This document shows positions 34,420 through 46,100 of a DNA stretch of 64,000 nt, piece by piece. The DNA is from Liolophura sinensis. Its lineage: Eukaryota > Mollusca > Polyplacophora > Chitonida > Chitonidae. Every line of letters starts with the position of its first letter. The stretch's first letter is position 1. The stretch spans positions 18,893,717 to 18,957,716 of the forward strand of contig NC_088305.1 in the NCBI RefSeq assembly GCF_032854445.1. Direction: 5' to 3'. The position numbers were made by a program, and so were the translations under genes. The notes below the pieces were generated by a model. It worked only from the letters and a program-made list of their open reading frames with translations. It was not told the DNA's origin and made no database searches.

Positions 34420-35390
34420 CTAAAAATGGGCAAACTTACAGTCTAGCCTAGTGCAACCCGTATCGTTAGAATCAATGCAAATTTCCATCACCTGGAACCA
34501 TATCCTTACCCTTCCATGCTTATAGGCGGTAGATTTACCCCTGATATGTAATTTTGAGGATACACTTGTAATTTGCGGACATAAATTGCTTCTATGAAAC
34601 ATCTGTTTGCATATATCGCATGCATTAACTTTTAGACCAGAAAAATTCTGTTGTGAACAACTTATTGTCTTTAACTGACCAGTCAGCCTTAATATTTCGA
34701 CAAAATAGCAATGAGGCAGCTTTAGCTGAAAATACCTTATGATACTCGAAAAAAACAATACCGCCAAACTTCGTGGCCATTTCGATAACATCACGTAAAT
34801 GCAAAGCTAGTTCGTTCAATCTAAATGGATAAGCTTCACATATAATACTTTTGTAGATTGTGAAAGCCTGAATATATTCTCCGAATGAGAAGCTCCGTTG
34901 TAGTCTAGAGTCATTTCACCAGTGATAGTTAGCATTACGCGACATCGGTCAAGTTTGGACACAAGTAGTGAGGCCAATTTAATGTCTAACCCTTGTACAA
35001 TTCCAGGGCATCCGTGGCTCATTTCGTTAGCGCGCTAGCGCAGCGTAATGACCCAGGAGTCTCTCACCAATGCGGTCGCTGTGAGTTCAAGTCCAGCTCA
35101 TGCTGGCTTCCTTTCCGGTCGTACGTGGGAAGGTCTGACAGCAACCTGCGGATGGTCGTGGGTTTCCCCCGGGCTCAGCCCGGTTCCCACCCACTATAAT
35201 GCTGGCCGCCGTCGTATAAGTGAAATATTCTTGAGTACGGCATAAGACACCAATCAAATAAATAAATAAATTGTACAATTCCCTTGTTTATCACATCATG
35301 CATAGCTTCCGAAGGAATACCACGATAGTCCATGGACTTAGCAGCTGTCTGGCTGGATTAGAAATGATTGAATCCCCTTGTACTGTCCGA
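34420..35390 (-). pseudogene. Gag-like region of the YR retroelement, split by a SINE
   Basis: The 3' part has VNACDICKQMFHRSNLCPQ and a CCCH-type finger, ICIDSNDTGCTRLDCKFAHF, at about 34424-34485, as found at the end of DIRS-type Gag proteins. The upstream part is open at 34625-34819 and 34816-35022 in different frames, and continues beyond the inserted SINE in frame with the 34816-35022 segment to about 35345, where a stop occurs. The SINE (35005-35270) is a clean insertion with a target duplication, so it came later than the Gag frame. Gag function is nucleic-acid packaging. Confidence 0.75.
34993..35282 (+). repeat. full-length SINE with 12-bp target duplication
   Basis: The SINE body is 35005-35270. 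The flanks at 34993-35004 and 35271-35282 are both TTGTACAATTCC. The head GTGGCTCATTTCGTTAGCGC, B box GAGTTCAAGTCC, full body and AAATAAATAAA tail are intact. It is one of the best-preserved copies in the window. The frames at 34993-35199 and 35087-35278 are SINE artefacts. Confidence 0.95.
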
Positions 35391-35394
35391 TGGG

Positions 35395-36248
35395 TGCACT
35401 GGGTACAAGAAAACACTGGGTAGAAGAAAACACTGTACACAACAGAACACTGGGTAGAAGAAAACACTGTACACAACAGAACACTAGGCACAAGAGAACA
35501 CTGTACACAACAGAACACTGGGTACAAGAAAACACTGTACACAACAGAACATTGGGTACAAGAAAACACTGTACACAACAGAAATATTAGGTACAAGAAA
35601 ACACTGTGCCTGAAAGAACACTGGGTACAAGAGAACACTGGGTACAAGAAAACACTGTACACAACAGAACACTGGGTAGAAGAAAACACTGTACACAACA
35701 GAACACTAGGTACAAGAAAACACTGTACACAACAGAACATTGAGTACAAGAAAACACTGTACACAACAGAACATTGGGTACAAGAAAACACTGTACACAA
35801 CAGAATATTAGGTACAAGAGAACACTCGTACAAGAAAACACTGTGCCTGAAAAAACACTGGGTACAAGAAAACACTGAACACAAACAGCACACTAGATAC
35901 AAGAGAACACTGGGTACAACAGAACACTGAACACAAAAGAACACTGTATACAACAGCGCACTGGGTACAAGAGAACACTGTACACAACAGTACACTGAAC
36001 ACAAAAGAACACTTTATACAACAGACAACTGGGTACAAGAGAACACTGAACAACAGAACACTGAACACAAGAGAACACTGTACACAACAGAGCACTGGGC
36101 ACAAAAGAACACTGGGTACAAGAAAACACTGTACACAACAGAACGTTGGGTACAAGAAAACACTGTACACAAGAGAGCACTAGGTACAAGAAAACACTGT
36201 ACACAAGAGAACACTGGGTACAAAAGAACAGTGGGTACAAGAAAACAC
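35395..36248. repeat. 17/34-bp minisatellite
   Basis: A 34-bp unit is made of two related 17-mers, AACACTGGGTACAAGAA and AACACTGTACACAACAG, repeated with variation (CTGTGCCTGAAAG, ACTGAACACAAAAGA) over about 850 bp. Cysteine/valine/leucine-rich open frames of up to 237 codons on the minus strand come from this array and are not called. Confidence 0.95.
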
Positions 36249-37462
36249 TGGGTATCATTGTGAATGATGACATGTCCCCCAAACCCCTGACTTATCATTG
36301 TGAATGATGACGTGTCCCCCAAACCCCGGACTTACCATTGTAAATGATGACGTGCCCCCCAAACCCCTGACTTATCATCAGGACTGATAACATGCCGCCA
36401 AACCCCTGACTTACCATTGTGAATGATGACGTGTCCCCAAACCCCTGACTTACCATTGTGAATGATGACGTGTCCCCCAAACCCCTGACTTATCATCATG
36501 ACTGATAACATGTCCCCCAAACCCCTGACTTACCATTGTGAATGATGACGTGTTCCCCAAACCCCTGACTTATCATTGTGAATGATGACATATCCCCCAA
36601 ACCCCTGACTTATCATTGTGAATGATGACATGCTCCCACACCCCTGACTTACCATTGTGAATGATGACATGCTCCCACACCCCTGACTTACCATTGTGAA
36701 TGATGACGTGTCCCCCAAACCCCTGACTTATCATTGTGAATGATGACATGTTCCCCAAGCCCCTGACTTATCCTCAGGACTGATAACATGCCGCCAAACC
36801 CCTGGACAATCATTGTGAATGATGATGTGTCCCCCAAACCCCTGACTTATCATCAGGACTGATAACATGTCCCCCAAACCCCTGACTTACCATTGTGAAT
36901 GATGACATGCCCCCAAACCCCTGACTTACCATTGTGAATGATGACGTATCTTCCAAACCCCTGACTTATCATTGTGAATAATGACGTGTCTCCCAAACCC
37001 CTGGACAATCATTGTGAATGATGATGTGTCCTCTAAACCCCTGACTTATCATCAGGACTGATAACATGTCCCCCAAACCCCTGACTTACCATTGTGAATG
37101 ATGACATGCCCCCAAACCCCTGACTTATCATTGTGAATGATGACATATCACCCAAACCCCAGATCTATCATTGTGAATGATGACATGTCCCTCAAACCCC
37201 AGATCTATCATTGTGAATGATGACATGTCCCCCAAACCCCTGACTTATCATTGTGAATGATGACATGTCCCCCAAACCCCTGACTTATCATTGTGAATGA
37301 TGACATGTCCCTCAAACCCCAGATCTATCATTGTGAATGATGACATGTCCCCCAAACCCCTGACTTATCATTGTGAATGATGACATGTCCCCCAAACCCT
37401 GTGACCTATCATTGTGAATGATGACATGCCCACCAAACCCCTGATTTGTCATTGGGACTGAT
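36249..37462. repeat. 40-bp minisatellite, about 30 copies
   Basis: The unit is ATCATTGTGAATGATGACAT followed by GTCCCCCAAACCCCTGACTT. ATCATTGTGAATGAT forms a small hairpin with a six-base stem and GTG loop. A variant class has ATCATCAGGACTGAT. It directly abuts the 17/34-bp array with no spacer. Confidence 0.95.
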
Positions 37463-37864
37463 GACATTTCAAAGCAGACAAACAACACCTCATCTCTATC
37501 TTCAATGCTGGGCAGCTGTCTATTTCCCACATCCACAGCCTTCTAATCAATACTGATGTGCCAGACTTGCCTTGTCCTAACCCGCTGTGCGTGATTTGCC
37601 TCTGGAGTGATCAGTGGCGCCCTCTACCTGCCACGAAGTACGATTGTTATTTAGTGAGTGTCTAGACGCCCAGCCGTCATTAGCTAATTCACATGTACAA
37701 ACCGTTTGTGCTTAAGAAAACCATTCCAGTGATTCGCCTGCTCCATACTGATCTCTTCCGTCTCTCCGGGTTTGGATTTAGAAGGAGCTTTCTGTGTTTT
37801 GAATAATTTTAACGTTGTCTCCATATGAATTTTATTTCAGCTTGTCCCTGTGTGAATTGTTCGG
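37463..37864. other. unassigned DNA between arrays
   Basis: No supported feature in 400 bp. Confidence 0.45.
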
Positions 37865-38385
37865 TGCAAATACTCACGTTGTTCCGGTACGAATTTTCAC
37901 GTCGTTCCTATATACTTGTTAACGTTGTTCCAGTATGGATTTTCACGTTATTCCTGTATGAAGTTTCACGTTATTCCTGTATGAAGTTTCACGTTATCCC
38001 TGTATGAAGTTTCACGTTATTCCTGTATGAAGTTTCACGTTATTCCTGTATGAGTTTCACGTTATTCCTGTATGAAGTTTCACGTTATCCCTGTATGAAG
38101 TTTCACGTTATCCCTGTATGAAGTTTCACGTTATTCCTGTATGAAGTTTCACGTTATCCCTGTATGAAGTTTCACGTTATTCCTGTATGAAGTTTCACGT
38201 TATTCCTGTATGAAGTTTCACGTTATCCCTGTATGAAGTTTCACGTTATTCCTGTATGAGTTTCACGTTATTCCTGTATGAAGTTTCACGTTATCCCTGT
38301 ATAAATTGTTATGATGTTCCTATATGACTTTTCGCGATGTTCCTGTATGAATTTTCACGTTCTTCCGGTGTGAATTTTACGTTCT
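37865..38385. repeat. 23-bp minisatellite
   Basis: The unit is GTATGAAGTTTCACGTTATT plus CCT, with about twenty copies. The central units (about 37935-38305) are near-identical, differing in ATT/ATC and in a missing AA (GTATGAGTTTC). The outer units at both ends are diverged, the usual pattern of array growth from the middle. Confidence 0.95.
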
Positions 38386-39252
38386 TCCTGTCTCTGAATA
38401 TGATAAGTCACACATTCTATGTGATCGTACTAGTCTAGCAATAACATTATATTATCAAGTCGGGAGGTCGCAGATTTTAAGGACAGTTTGTGAGGGTTAA
38501 CATTACACGTGAAAGTAAATGAAAATTAATTGTTAAGTGTGCCCTTATTGTAGTCTTCAATTATGTGGACGGCGCTCCTGCTCTGAGGAGTATGGATCGG
38601 GAGGTGCGTCCGAAACATGCAGTCAGATAGTCAATGTGAAATTTGCACTGTAAAAGTATGAAAGTGTGTCATTAAACTGCAGTTATCAAAACCTAAATAG
38701 TAAAAAGAACGAAAAAAGGAAAGACAAGAAATAAATTGGTACAAAGTAGTACCAGTAATCGATTCAAAAACCCATGATCAGTATAATTGAGGAAAGACAC
38801 CCACGACCTTTCGGACAAAAAAAAGTGTCACTGACGTCAGCGTTACGTAACACTTCAGATTACCGCTGTCAGTTGTTGAATGGAATCACATGGCGCTCTG
38901 AAGATAACTGGGAATAATCCCCTCTTTTAGAGGGTTTTTAACAAGCTTCATCTCGCCAAGTTATTTCTGGAACATAGCAGATCACTGTCACGGGGAGAAA
39001 CATTTTGATAAGACAAAACTACAGCTCATAAAATACACAAATGGTTAATTTCGTTGATAAAAAAGGAGACATGTAAGAGAAAAGCTTTTTACCGCGTCCT
39101 GCCTCGAATATGACATTGCTTGATTCGCCTACGATGTGAAAAAAAAACGCTTTTCTGTTCTTCTCAGTGTTCGGAATTCGCAATCTGATCATTTTATGCA
39201 GATGACTTGCAAAGGCAATGTAATGGTGTGTAGAACTGAATACCTATATAAC
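38386..39252. other. unassigned DNA
   Basis: No gene is seen. TGACGTCA lies at 38832-38839. Confidence 0.45.
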
Positions 39253-39474
39253 TGGTTAGCGTGGTGGTTAGCATGCTAGCGCAGCACAATGTTCGGGGAG
39301 CCTCTCAACAATGTTATCGGGGTGAGTTCAAGTCCAGCTCATTCTGTCTTCCTCTGTGGGAAAGACTATCCGATCGTGGGTCTCCTGCACTCTGCTCGGT
39401 TTTCCTCTCAAAATTAATACCTACCGCCAAAGGATGTATTCTTGAATACGGCGTAAAACATCGATCAAATTGAA
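39253..39474 (+). repeat. diverged full-length SINE
   Basis: GGTGGTTAGCATGCTAGCGC head, GTGAGTTCAAGTCCAGCTCA B-box region, a shortened body, TTCTTGAATACGGCGTAAAA and a weak tail. Confidence 0.85.
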
Positions 39475-40194
39475 AAGAATTTTAACTCTCCTGCAGTTCC
39501 TGTACTCCCGTGAACACAAATGTTACAGATAGTTGCAGAGTGGGATTAAGTGTTCAATATTCATAAGGTCTCTTTTGAAATGTATATACGACGGAATCAA
39601 GAACTGTCAGTTTCATTCCTGGCAAAGCTGTTATGTTTTCGGTCGAAAAAATAACAAAAGCTATGACCTTTTCACTTGTTCAGACTGAGTGCTGATGACA
39701 AGTACTATTGCAAAGACAAATATTACCCTACGTTTTAAAAAAGTCAAATATCTACTTCCCTTTCTTCATTAACAGAGCGGTGATTTTCTACGGTCGTGTC
39801 TATCAGCTTATATTCTTGATAGGTGCTGTCATGTGAGTGAAAACATTCTTGATCACGGTAAAGAAAACCTTGCAAAATAAATAATTTTTAATAAATACTG
39901 CTACATACATATATTCCCCAGCAGCATGGGGATTTACGCGTTTTTTGAGTTCTTTCTCCGTTCTTCATCTCCATTTCCACACTTCCCATACAGTATTCAG
40001 ATTGATAAAGTAACTGGTACCAGATGCACTGTAACTTATCGGTTTGATCGATGTGACTTTGAAAGTATAAAAATACAAAGTCAGTCAAACAAACCTACAT
40101 ATTCCAAGTATAGATTGCAAAGGAGAGAGAAACATCACGGATGGAAATTTCCTTGTGGGGCTTGTTACACCTGAGTTAGGAAGCCACACAAAGC
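39475..40194. other. unassigned DNA
   Basis: No supported gene. Overlapping frames on opposite strands at 39888-40174 are unrecognised. ATTCTTGATCACGGTAAAGA at about 39846 may be a worn SINE 3' end. Confidence 0.45.
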
Positions 40195-40600
40195 TTAATA
40201 CCGCGGGGGCAGGATCGGCGTCGTCCGGGCAGGAGGTACGTGAACAAGGGACTCAGAGGCTGCCATTAACATTCTCCAGATGACAATTCTGATCGTGCTT
40301 TTTGTAGTCATTGTAATTACTACATGGATTCGCTGATTGCATTGCCTTCTTTTATGCTACCATCCAGACTGAAGGTTCCCAGACAGTACACTATCTCTGA
40401 TATTACACATCTATATTTCATTCAGTCCTCGGGTTTATTATCTATATAGAGGAAAAATTCACAGAATTTGTCAGAAAGTCGATCATAGTTATACATCAAG
40501 CTGTCGACTGCTATATAGTCATCCAGTCTTATGATGTGACACCATCTGCAAACGGTATTAGGTGTGATGGCGGTTGGATGGCAAAATGCCAGGCTATTGA
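40195..40600 (-). repeat. dispersed block d, inverted copy
   Basis: On the minus strand it carries CGACAGCTTGATGTATAACT, GACTTTCTGACAAATTC and GTAGTAATTACAATGACTAC, aligning with block d at 15540, 22090 and 45730. Confidence 0.65.
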
Positions 40601-40925
40601 AATGGCCTCAAGGAACGAAGCGAACTTCGTTCTGCAGTTACGTTTACCTCATGGCCATTGTCTCTAACTTTCCGCACTGCCAGGATTACAATCGTCAGTG
40701 ACGAATAAAAGCCACTGGATTAACTCACCTTGCACGTAGACATTTTACCGTGTTCGGGTGGGGGTGGGGGGCTGGACGAAATCTTACTAGTTACGATGCA
40801 TACAGCTTACTACTGTCCAGACTGGAGTGGTTTAGGGGCAATGACTGCTCTACAGATCTTCCTAGTCCAGCTGTTTAGTCCAGCTAGAAGGGCGTGTCAA
40901 ACAATACGAGATGACCTTAGTGAGA
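40601..40925. other. unassigned DNA
   Basis: It includes a G-rich GGGTGGGGGTGGGGGG run at about 40757. No gene is supported. Confidence 0.4.
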
Positions 40926-41750
40926 CCGTTCACATTGTTTTCCATTTGTTAGACACCACCTATCCTGCACCAGAACATTCACATTGTCTACCATTTGTGA
41001 TTAATTTATTTATTTATTTATTTATTTATTTGATTTGGTGAGAGGCTCCTGGGTCATTCGGCTGCCCTAGCGCGCTAACCAACTACGCCACGGAGGCCCA
41101 CCGTCTACCATTTCTTGAAGGCCATCTATCCTCCACCAGAACGTTAATGAAACCGTTCACACTGTCTACCATTTGTTGAGACCACCTTTCCTCCACCATA
41201 ACGTTAGTGGAACCGTACACACTGTCTACCATTCGTTGAAGACCACGTATTCTTCACCAGAACGTTCGAGAGACAGTTCACACCGTCCAACATTGGCTGA
41301 AAACCACCTTTCCTTCACCAGAACATAGTGGGACTGTTCACACTGTCTACCATTCGTTGAAGACCACGTATTCTCCACCAGAACGTTAGTAGGACCGTTC
41401 ATACTGTCTACCTTTTGTTGAAGACCATTCGTCCTTCAACACAACGTTAATGGGACTGTTCCCATCGTCTATCATTTGTTCAAGACCACGTATTCTCCAC
41501 CAGAACGTTCGTGAGACAGTTCACACCGTCCAACATTTGCTGAAAACCACCTTTCCTTCACCAGAACATAGTGGGCCGTTCACACCGTCTACCATTTGTT
41601 GAAGACCACGTATCCTCCACCAAAACGTTAGTGGGACTGTTCACACCGTCTACCATTTGTTGAAGACCACCTGTCCTACACCGGAACGTTAGTGGGACCG
41701 TTCACGCCGTCTACCATTTGTTGAAGACCTGTCCTCCACCAATATTGTAC
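40926..41750 (+). repeat. 61-bp minisatellite, about 12 copies, SINE inside
   Basis: The unit is CACACCGTCTACCATTTGTT, GAAGACCACGTATCCTCCAC and CAAAACGTTAGTGGGACTGTT, with a period of 61 bp (for example 41581 to 41642). Copies are moderately diverged. Copies 5' of the SINE (40926-41000) belong to the same array. Confidence 0.9.
41003..41100 (-). repeat. internally deleted SINE within the array
   Basis: A TTTA tail and GATTTGGTG are joined directly to AGAGGCTCCTGGGTCATTCG and the A-box end GCGCGCTAACCAACTACGCC ACG. Both termini are present and the whole middle is absent. Confidence 0.85.
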
Positions 41751-42157
41751 ATAAATTTATATTCGCAGATCATCAGCTTGCATGTGTTGGTGGTTCACTC
41801 CGTAGTGAAAAATTTATGGCTTTCTCAAGTTCCCAGACACTATCAAGTTTGCTGTATGACAGAGACATTTGATTAGGAGACTATTATATTTTTTTTCAAA
41901 CATACACGCAGCAGATAAAAATAAATGTTAGGGAAAACAGAGTCTGTAAAAATATGCTTAATACTATAAAAGATGTGTAGCATAGAGAGTACATCCAGAG
42001 CAGCGAGGGCAGAGGGCAAGCTTAAGTGTTTGTTACTAATTAAAGAGCGATACGCGGCACATAACAACAGTTCAGTGTCCGAGATTTCAGGCTCTTTGTG
42101 TTAGACTTCATCCGTGATTCCTAAAACCTCGTGACTTGTGTATATGTTTGTACGTAT
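41751..42157. other. unassigned DNA
   Basis: No supported feature. Confidence 0.45.
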
Positions 42158-42310
42158 GGTTTGGGTTTAACGTCATTCTTAGCAATTTTTCAGTGACATG
42201 ACGACGATGAGTTATTAGGTGTGTGTACATATAATGTAGGGGAAGTATGAAGTATCATGCCGTAAGGACACTGGGCCAGCCAATACAGTCACCTTGCTCT
42301 TACCTCTACG
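42158..42310 (-). repeat. GTTTAACGTC-family SINE-like repeat
   Basis: TTTGGGTTTAACGTCATTCT, TAGCAATTTTTCAGTGACAT and GACGACGATGAG, then a body to TACCTCTACGG. Same family as 19390-19660. Confidence 0.6.
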
Positions 42311-42949
42311 GTTTTGGTTTTTTTTTTCTTATCGTGGTGCCTCTTTTCCTGACAGAAATCGGTTGGCTTTCTGGATTACGTTAGAGGGAACAAGCTTGTT
42401 AAGGAGGTTGTCAACGATAGAATAATCTAAACTACATTGACAGCTGCCTGTGACACCATTCATCAGAAGACAGTGCTGTCCGACAAGGCGTGGGTGTATT
42501 TCTATTTTTCTTTTCTTTTAGATCCGTCTCTTCTTGCAAATTTCTCTAAATTAGAAACTGTCATTCCTCGGGACGAGCATGAAGTCAATTTTCTGGAGTG
42601 ATGAGGGTTGTAGAAGAAGAACGAGACCGTCACGTATCAAAGATATCTGGAGATATGAATTTTTTTATATTTTCCAAATCCCAGAAAAATATGTAGGCAT
42701 GATAAACATATAATACCAAAAACAAAGACAACGTAATTTGAAAGCTAATTAAAACTAACTACCTGCATCATCTATGGCAAAGTGTAGCTTGGTAGACTTG
42801 AATTTTTTATGCAATTCAGAAGGAGATGGACTCCATTTCTGGACTGAGTATTATGTTCACCAGCTTGCGAACAGGCGTCATTTTGGTGACAGCCGTCAGC
42901 ACTAGTGATACTCGGTGGGTATTGTAGACTGGCTGCTAACAATCTGCGA
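42311..42949. other. unassigned DNA
   Basis: No supported feature. Confidence 0.45.
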
Positions 42950-43287
42950 CCTTCAGGGTGTCATGTCGGACGTTAGTAAAATGGCCTGCACAGAATCGGC
43001 ACATTTTAGCTCGAATCGGGCAAGTGGTGTTTAAATCCTCGCTTTATAGCACCTGTCAGGCTGTATATTTTGGCTGAAGTGTGCAAACTCAACTTTTATC
43101 CGTCCACAAATTGTGACAAGACAGTTTCGTATTTCCACGCCATCTTTTAGGCTTCATAGAATGCATTATGGACTCGTGTTAATCTTTTTCCCTTAAAAAA
43201 GGACCACAGCGGATAAAACCAACTTTCCTGATATAAATGTATTATTTTTTCCAACAAGGAGGCACATTACATGCATTTTAATGGATT

Positions 43288-43352
43288 CCTTCGTCGTCAT
43301 GGGACTGAAAAATTGTTAAGTACGACGTTAAACTCCACGCACTCACTTAGTC
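43288..43352 (+). repeat. SINE-like 3' end, GTTTAACGTC family
   Basis: TTCGTCGTCATGGGACTGAA, AAATTGTTAAGTACGACGTT and AAACTCCACGCACTCACTT. Confidence 0.6.
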
Positions 43353-45729
43353 TACTGTTTTTTAAGTTCCAGGCAAGGTGTAAACTCACAATAATTTGAC
43401 CCTCAGCCAGAAAAGCCTAAGTCTAAATACTGAGACCACTTGTATTAATATTATAAGCATCACAAATCTTTAATTTTGTCGGAATGGTCGTGAGTTACTT
43501 ACCGAAGACCGATGGTTTAATGAGGGACGCATGCTGGGTCTACGCCGTGTAAGAACTGTCGCGCTATCTCGAAATATTCTGTAATTTAGTTCTTAGTTAA
43601 AAAATAAGTCAATCATATTTCTTAGAGAAATTGCTTTAGAGCTGTAGGAATACGGGAATTCGATAGCTTTAAGCCTGACGACCATACTTACTAAACCGGA
43701 AGCTGTTATTCCATCATTGCAAATGATGCTAAAATCGCCTCCTGGCCAGCCACTAGATACCATTAAGCCAGGAAATAGGTTTTGTTCATTTGAAGTATTT
43801 TCAGCAAACAGAGGGTTGCTCGTTACTCATTTTGACAACTGTTACAACCCATGTAATTTCTTGTAGCCTACATTGTTCCTGAGAGATTCGATCAAACCCG
43901 AGATGGAAACTGTTACCTGACAGCTGTTATTTTTTCCCCAAATTGCGTATATGTACGATCATAGGTGTGATTTATGTAGTCCTAAATCTCTAAATTATTC
44001 ACTCTTGTCAAATTTTACCCCGCAGTGTAAGCGTCACAAAGTGTCAGAACATAAACTGTACGTGGGTGAGGCGAGGCGTGTGTACCTGTTGACGGAACCA
44101 ACTTCGGTGACAATTACCAGTTAACCACACACGTAGGGGCGTTTGTACTGTCTACTGTGTGTTGAAGAATGCTTGCCTTCCACCAGTATGGTGTGTATAT
44201 TTGTACATCAGCCGTGAGAAGGTTCGTCGACAACTTGTCAAAGGCCGGTGATTTAACAAGCCCGCTCCAGTTCCCTTCAACCATACAACTGGCCTCTATA
44301 ATATATAAGTAAACATATTCTTCCGTATGATTTTGAAGAAGCATCAAAAAATTCAAATAAAACTTGCGAGCTGTAGATAGGTTATGTGCAACCAATTGTT
44401 AACTATCACACTGTCGTCGCTGTTGTAGATTAACACTTTATGTTATAGTCTTTCATCTTTTTTCACTAATGCCTCGAGTTCAAATCCGGCATGGTCGGCT
44501 GCAGTTTTAAAGGAGAAAAAAAATTAAAAATAAATCAAATACCATTGAAAAGAGTATGCATTTCCTCGCAGGTGCATACCATAAAAAATTCTAATATGTA
44601 CCTAAAGTTGATAAATTATAAATAAAATCAGCGCCAAAATCCACTGTTGGCGAATCCAGTTTGCCTAAGAACTAGTCCTGAAGACCTCTGTGTTAGGAGG
44701 AGAATTGCCGTCGGAAACCGCCGAAGTGCAGTTCGTACATTTCCGGTAGAACTCTTCTTCCCAGAAGGTAGCGAACAGTACAGTTCGTTTTCCGCTTGAC
44801 GATCGGGAAACCGGAATGTTGGACGTACGTTCCGAGTTTCCACGAACAGGCCGACAGTTTTAAAGACTTGGTTGAGAGACAACACACCCCCAGCATAAAC
44901 TACAGGGTGTTAAAGATGGAGGACAAGATGGACTCATCGATTTATGCCAGCTCTGCCATTTTCAGGCTTTACGTGTATGGTGGGGAAAAATCGCAAACTT
45001 ATGCAGCTGGCGCCACCAGATAGAAAAAATGTGCTCTTTTCTGCCGATAATGTCATGTTTTTAAGTTTTCTTCTCCTTTAAGTTAGTACATTTATCAAGC
45101 ATCTGTCAAACAGCGGTTGTTGCTACGCGTTTTGTCCTGTTCCTGCAACCACTAAACCTGATAACTGTGGACAAATAAGATAAACGTTTCTAGAGTGCGA
45201 CGTTTGACCGGTATCACATACATAAATAATCGAATTCATGCCAACATGTGCGCATATTTTTTGCATTGTTTACGCTTCCACTCTGCTGTTCCAACTGTTC
45301 TAATTGATAAAGTACTGAGTGTAACTGATCTAATAAAATAAATATTTCGCATTCAGATCGAACTGTTACATGGAGACAACATTCTGGCTTGATGGAAATG
45401 ATGTCAAAACTAAAAATATATATCTAACCAAAGATGCAAGCATATTTTAATCCCAGAATTATAAAGCCCGCTGCTACAATCTCCATTTATAAGTGCATGT
45501 CGAATGTGAATGATATAGTAATGATTTTGTTTTGTAAATGTTCTTGCTTCCCGCAATTTATTACGTCAAAGTTAATGAAGGCTTTCACAGATGAATGTTT
45601 CTTTGTAGGTATTGTTTTACATGAGTTGTTTCCCAGCGGCGATTGACGGAACAAGGTAGGATTACCAGACGATCACAAGTAACAAACATTCTCATGATAT
45701 TACTCGTGAGTTTTGAAGCCACAACTAAG
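43353..45729. other. mostly unassigned DNA in the inverted copy
   Basis: Apart from block h at about 43780-43860, no feature is firm. A GC-richer patch at 44640-45020 is open on both strands (44628-44885 minus, 44796-45023 plus) and includes MEDKMDSSIYASSAIF on the plus strand. I recognise no family. Confidence 0.4.
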
Positions 45730-46100
45730 CTTCAAGCCCTGGAGTCAGGATCCGCGTCGTTGGGGTGGAACGTCTGTGGACAACCGCCTTGACGTTCTCC
45801 CAGTGAAACTCTCTGTTGGAACCTCAGTACATCCATCACTTCAGGCTCTGCATTACAGTGTGTCTGGTATCGTCTGATCATGCAGTTTATAGGCACTGCA
45901 ATTACTAGATAGATTGTCTCATTATATATCCTTCTATTGTAAAAACATACAAACTGAAGGTTCCCAGACAAAACTCTCGCTGAAATTACACATCCATAAT
46001 TAATCGAGTCCGTGCGTCTATAATCTATAGAGGTAAAAAGCTTTGATGTTAAGTCAGAAAGTATCAAGCCGTCGACTGTTCCATAGTCAATAATCTTTGA
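45730..46100 (-). repeat. dispersed block d, inverted copy with open frame
   Basis: Minus-strand frame 45732-46067 includes a hydrophobic stretch (IYLVIAVPINCMI) and AEPEVMDVLRFQQRVSLGER. Equivalent positions in other block d copies are interrupted by stops, so a worn membrane-protein exon is possible but not shown. Confidence 0.55.

Larger units (their letters stand above)
31745..35390 (-). mobile_element. decayed DIRS/PAT/Ngaro-type tyrosine-recombinase retrotransposon
   Basis: Reading down the minus strand there are, in order, a Gag-like region, reverse transcriptase, RNase H and a tyrosine recombinase, then a pair of direct repeats at about 31762-32022. This order, with a recombinase in place of a DDE integrase and a LLDDF reverse-transcriptase motif, is diagnostic of YR retrotransposons. 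Several stops and frameshifts show that it is dead. A SINE has inserted in the Gag part, and minisatellites begin where its 5' end should lie. Which YR clade it belongs to needs a tree. Confidence 0.85.

Noticed and set aside
35291-36322. Cys/Val/Leu-rich open frames of up to 237 codons on the minus strand
   Set aside because: They lie wholly in the 17/34-bp minisatellite. All minus-strand frames are open because the unit lacks stops, and there is no unique sequence or domain.
36249-37462. CRISPR-like array
   Set aside because: The 40-bp units are directly contiguous without unique spacers, and the context is eukaryotic. It is a minisatellite.
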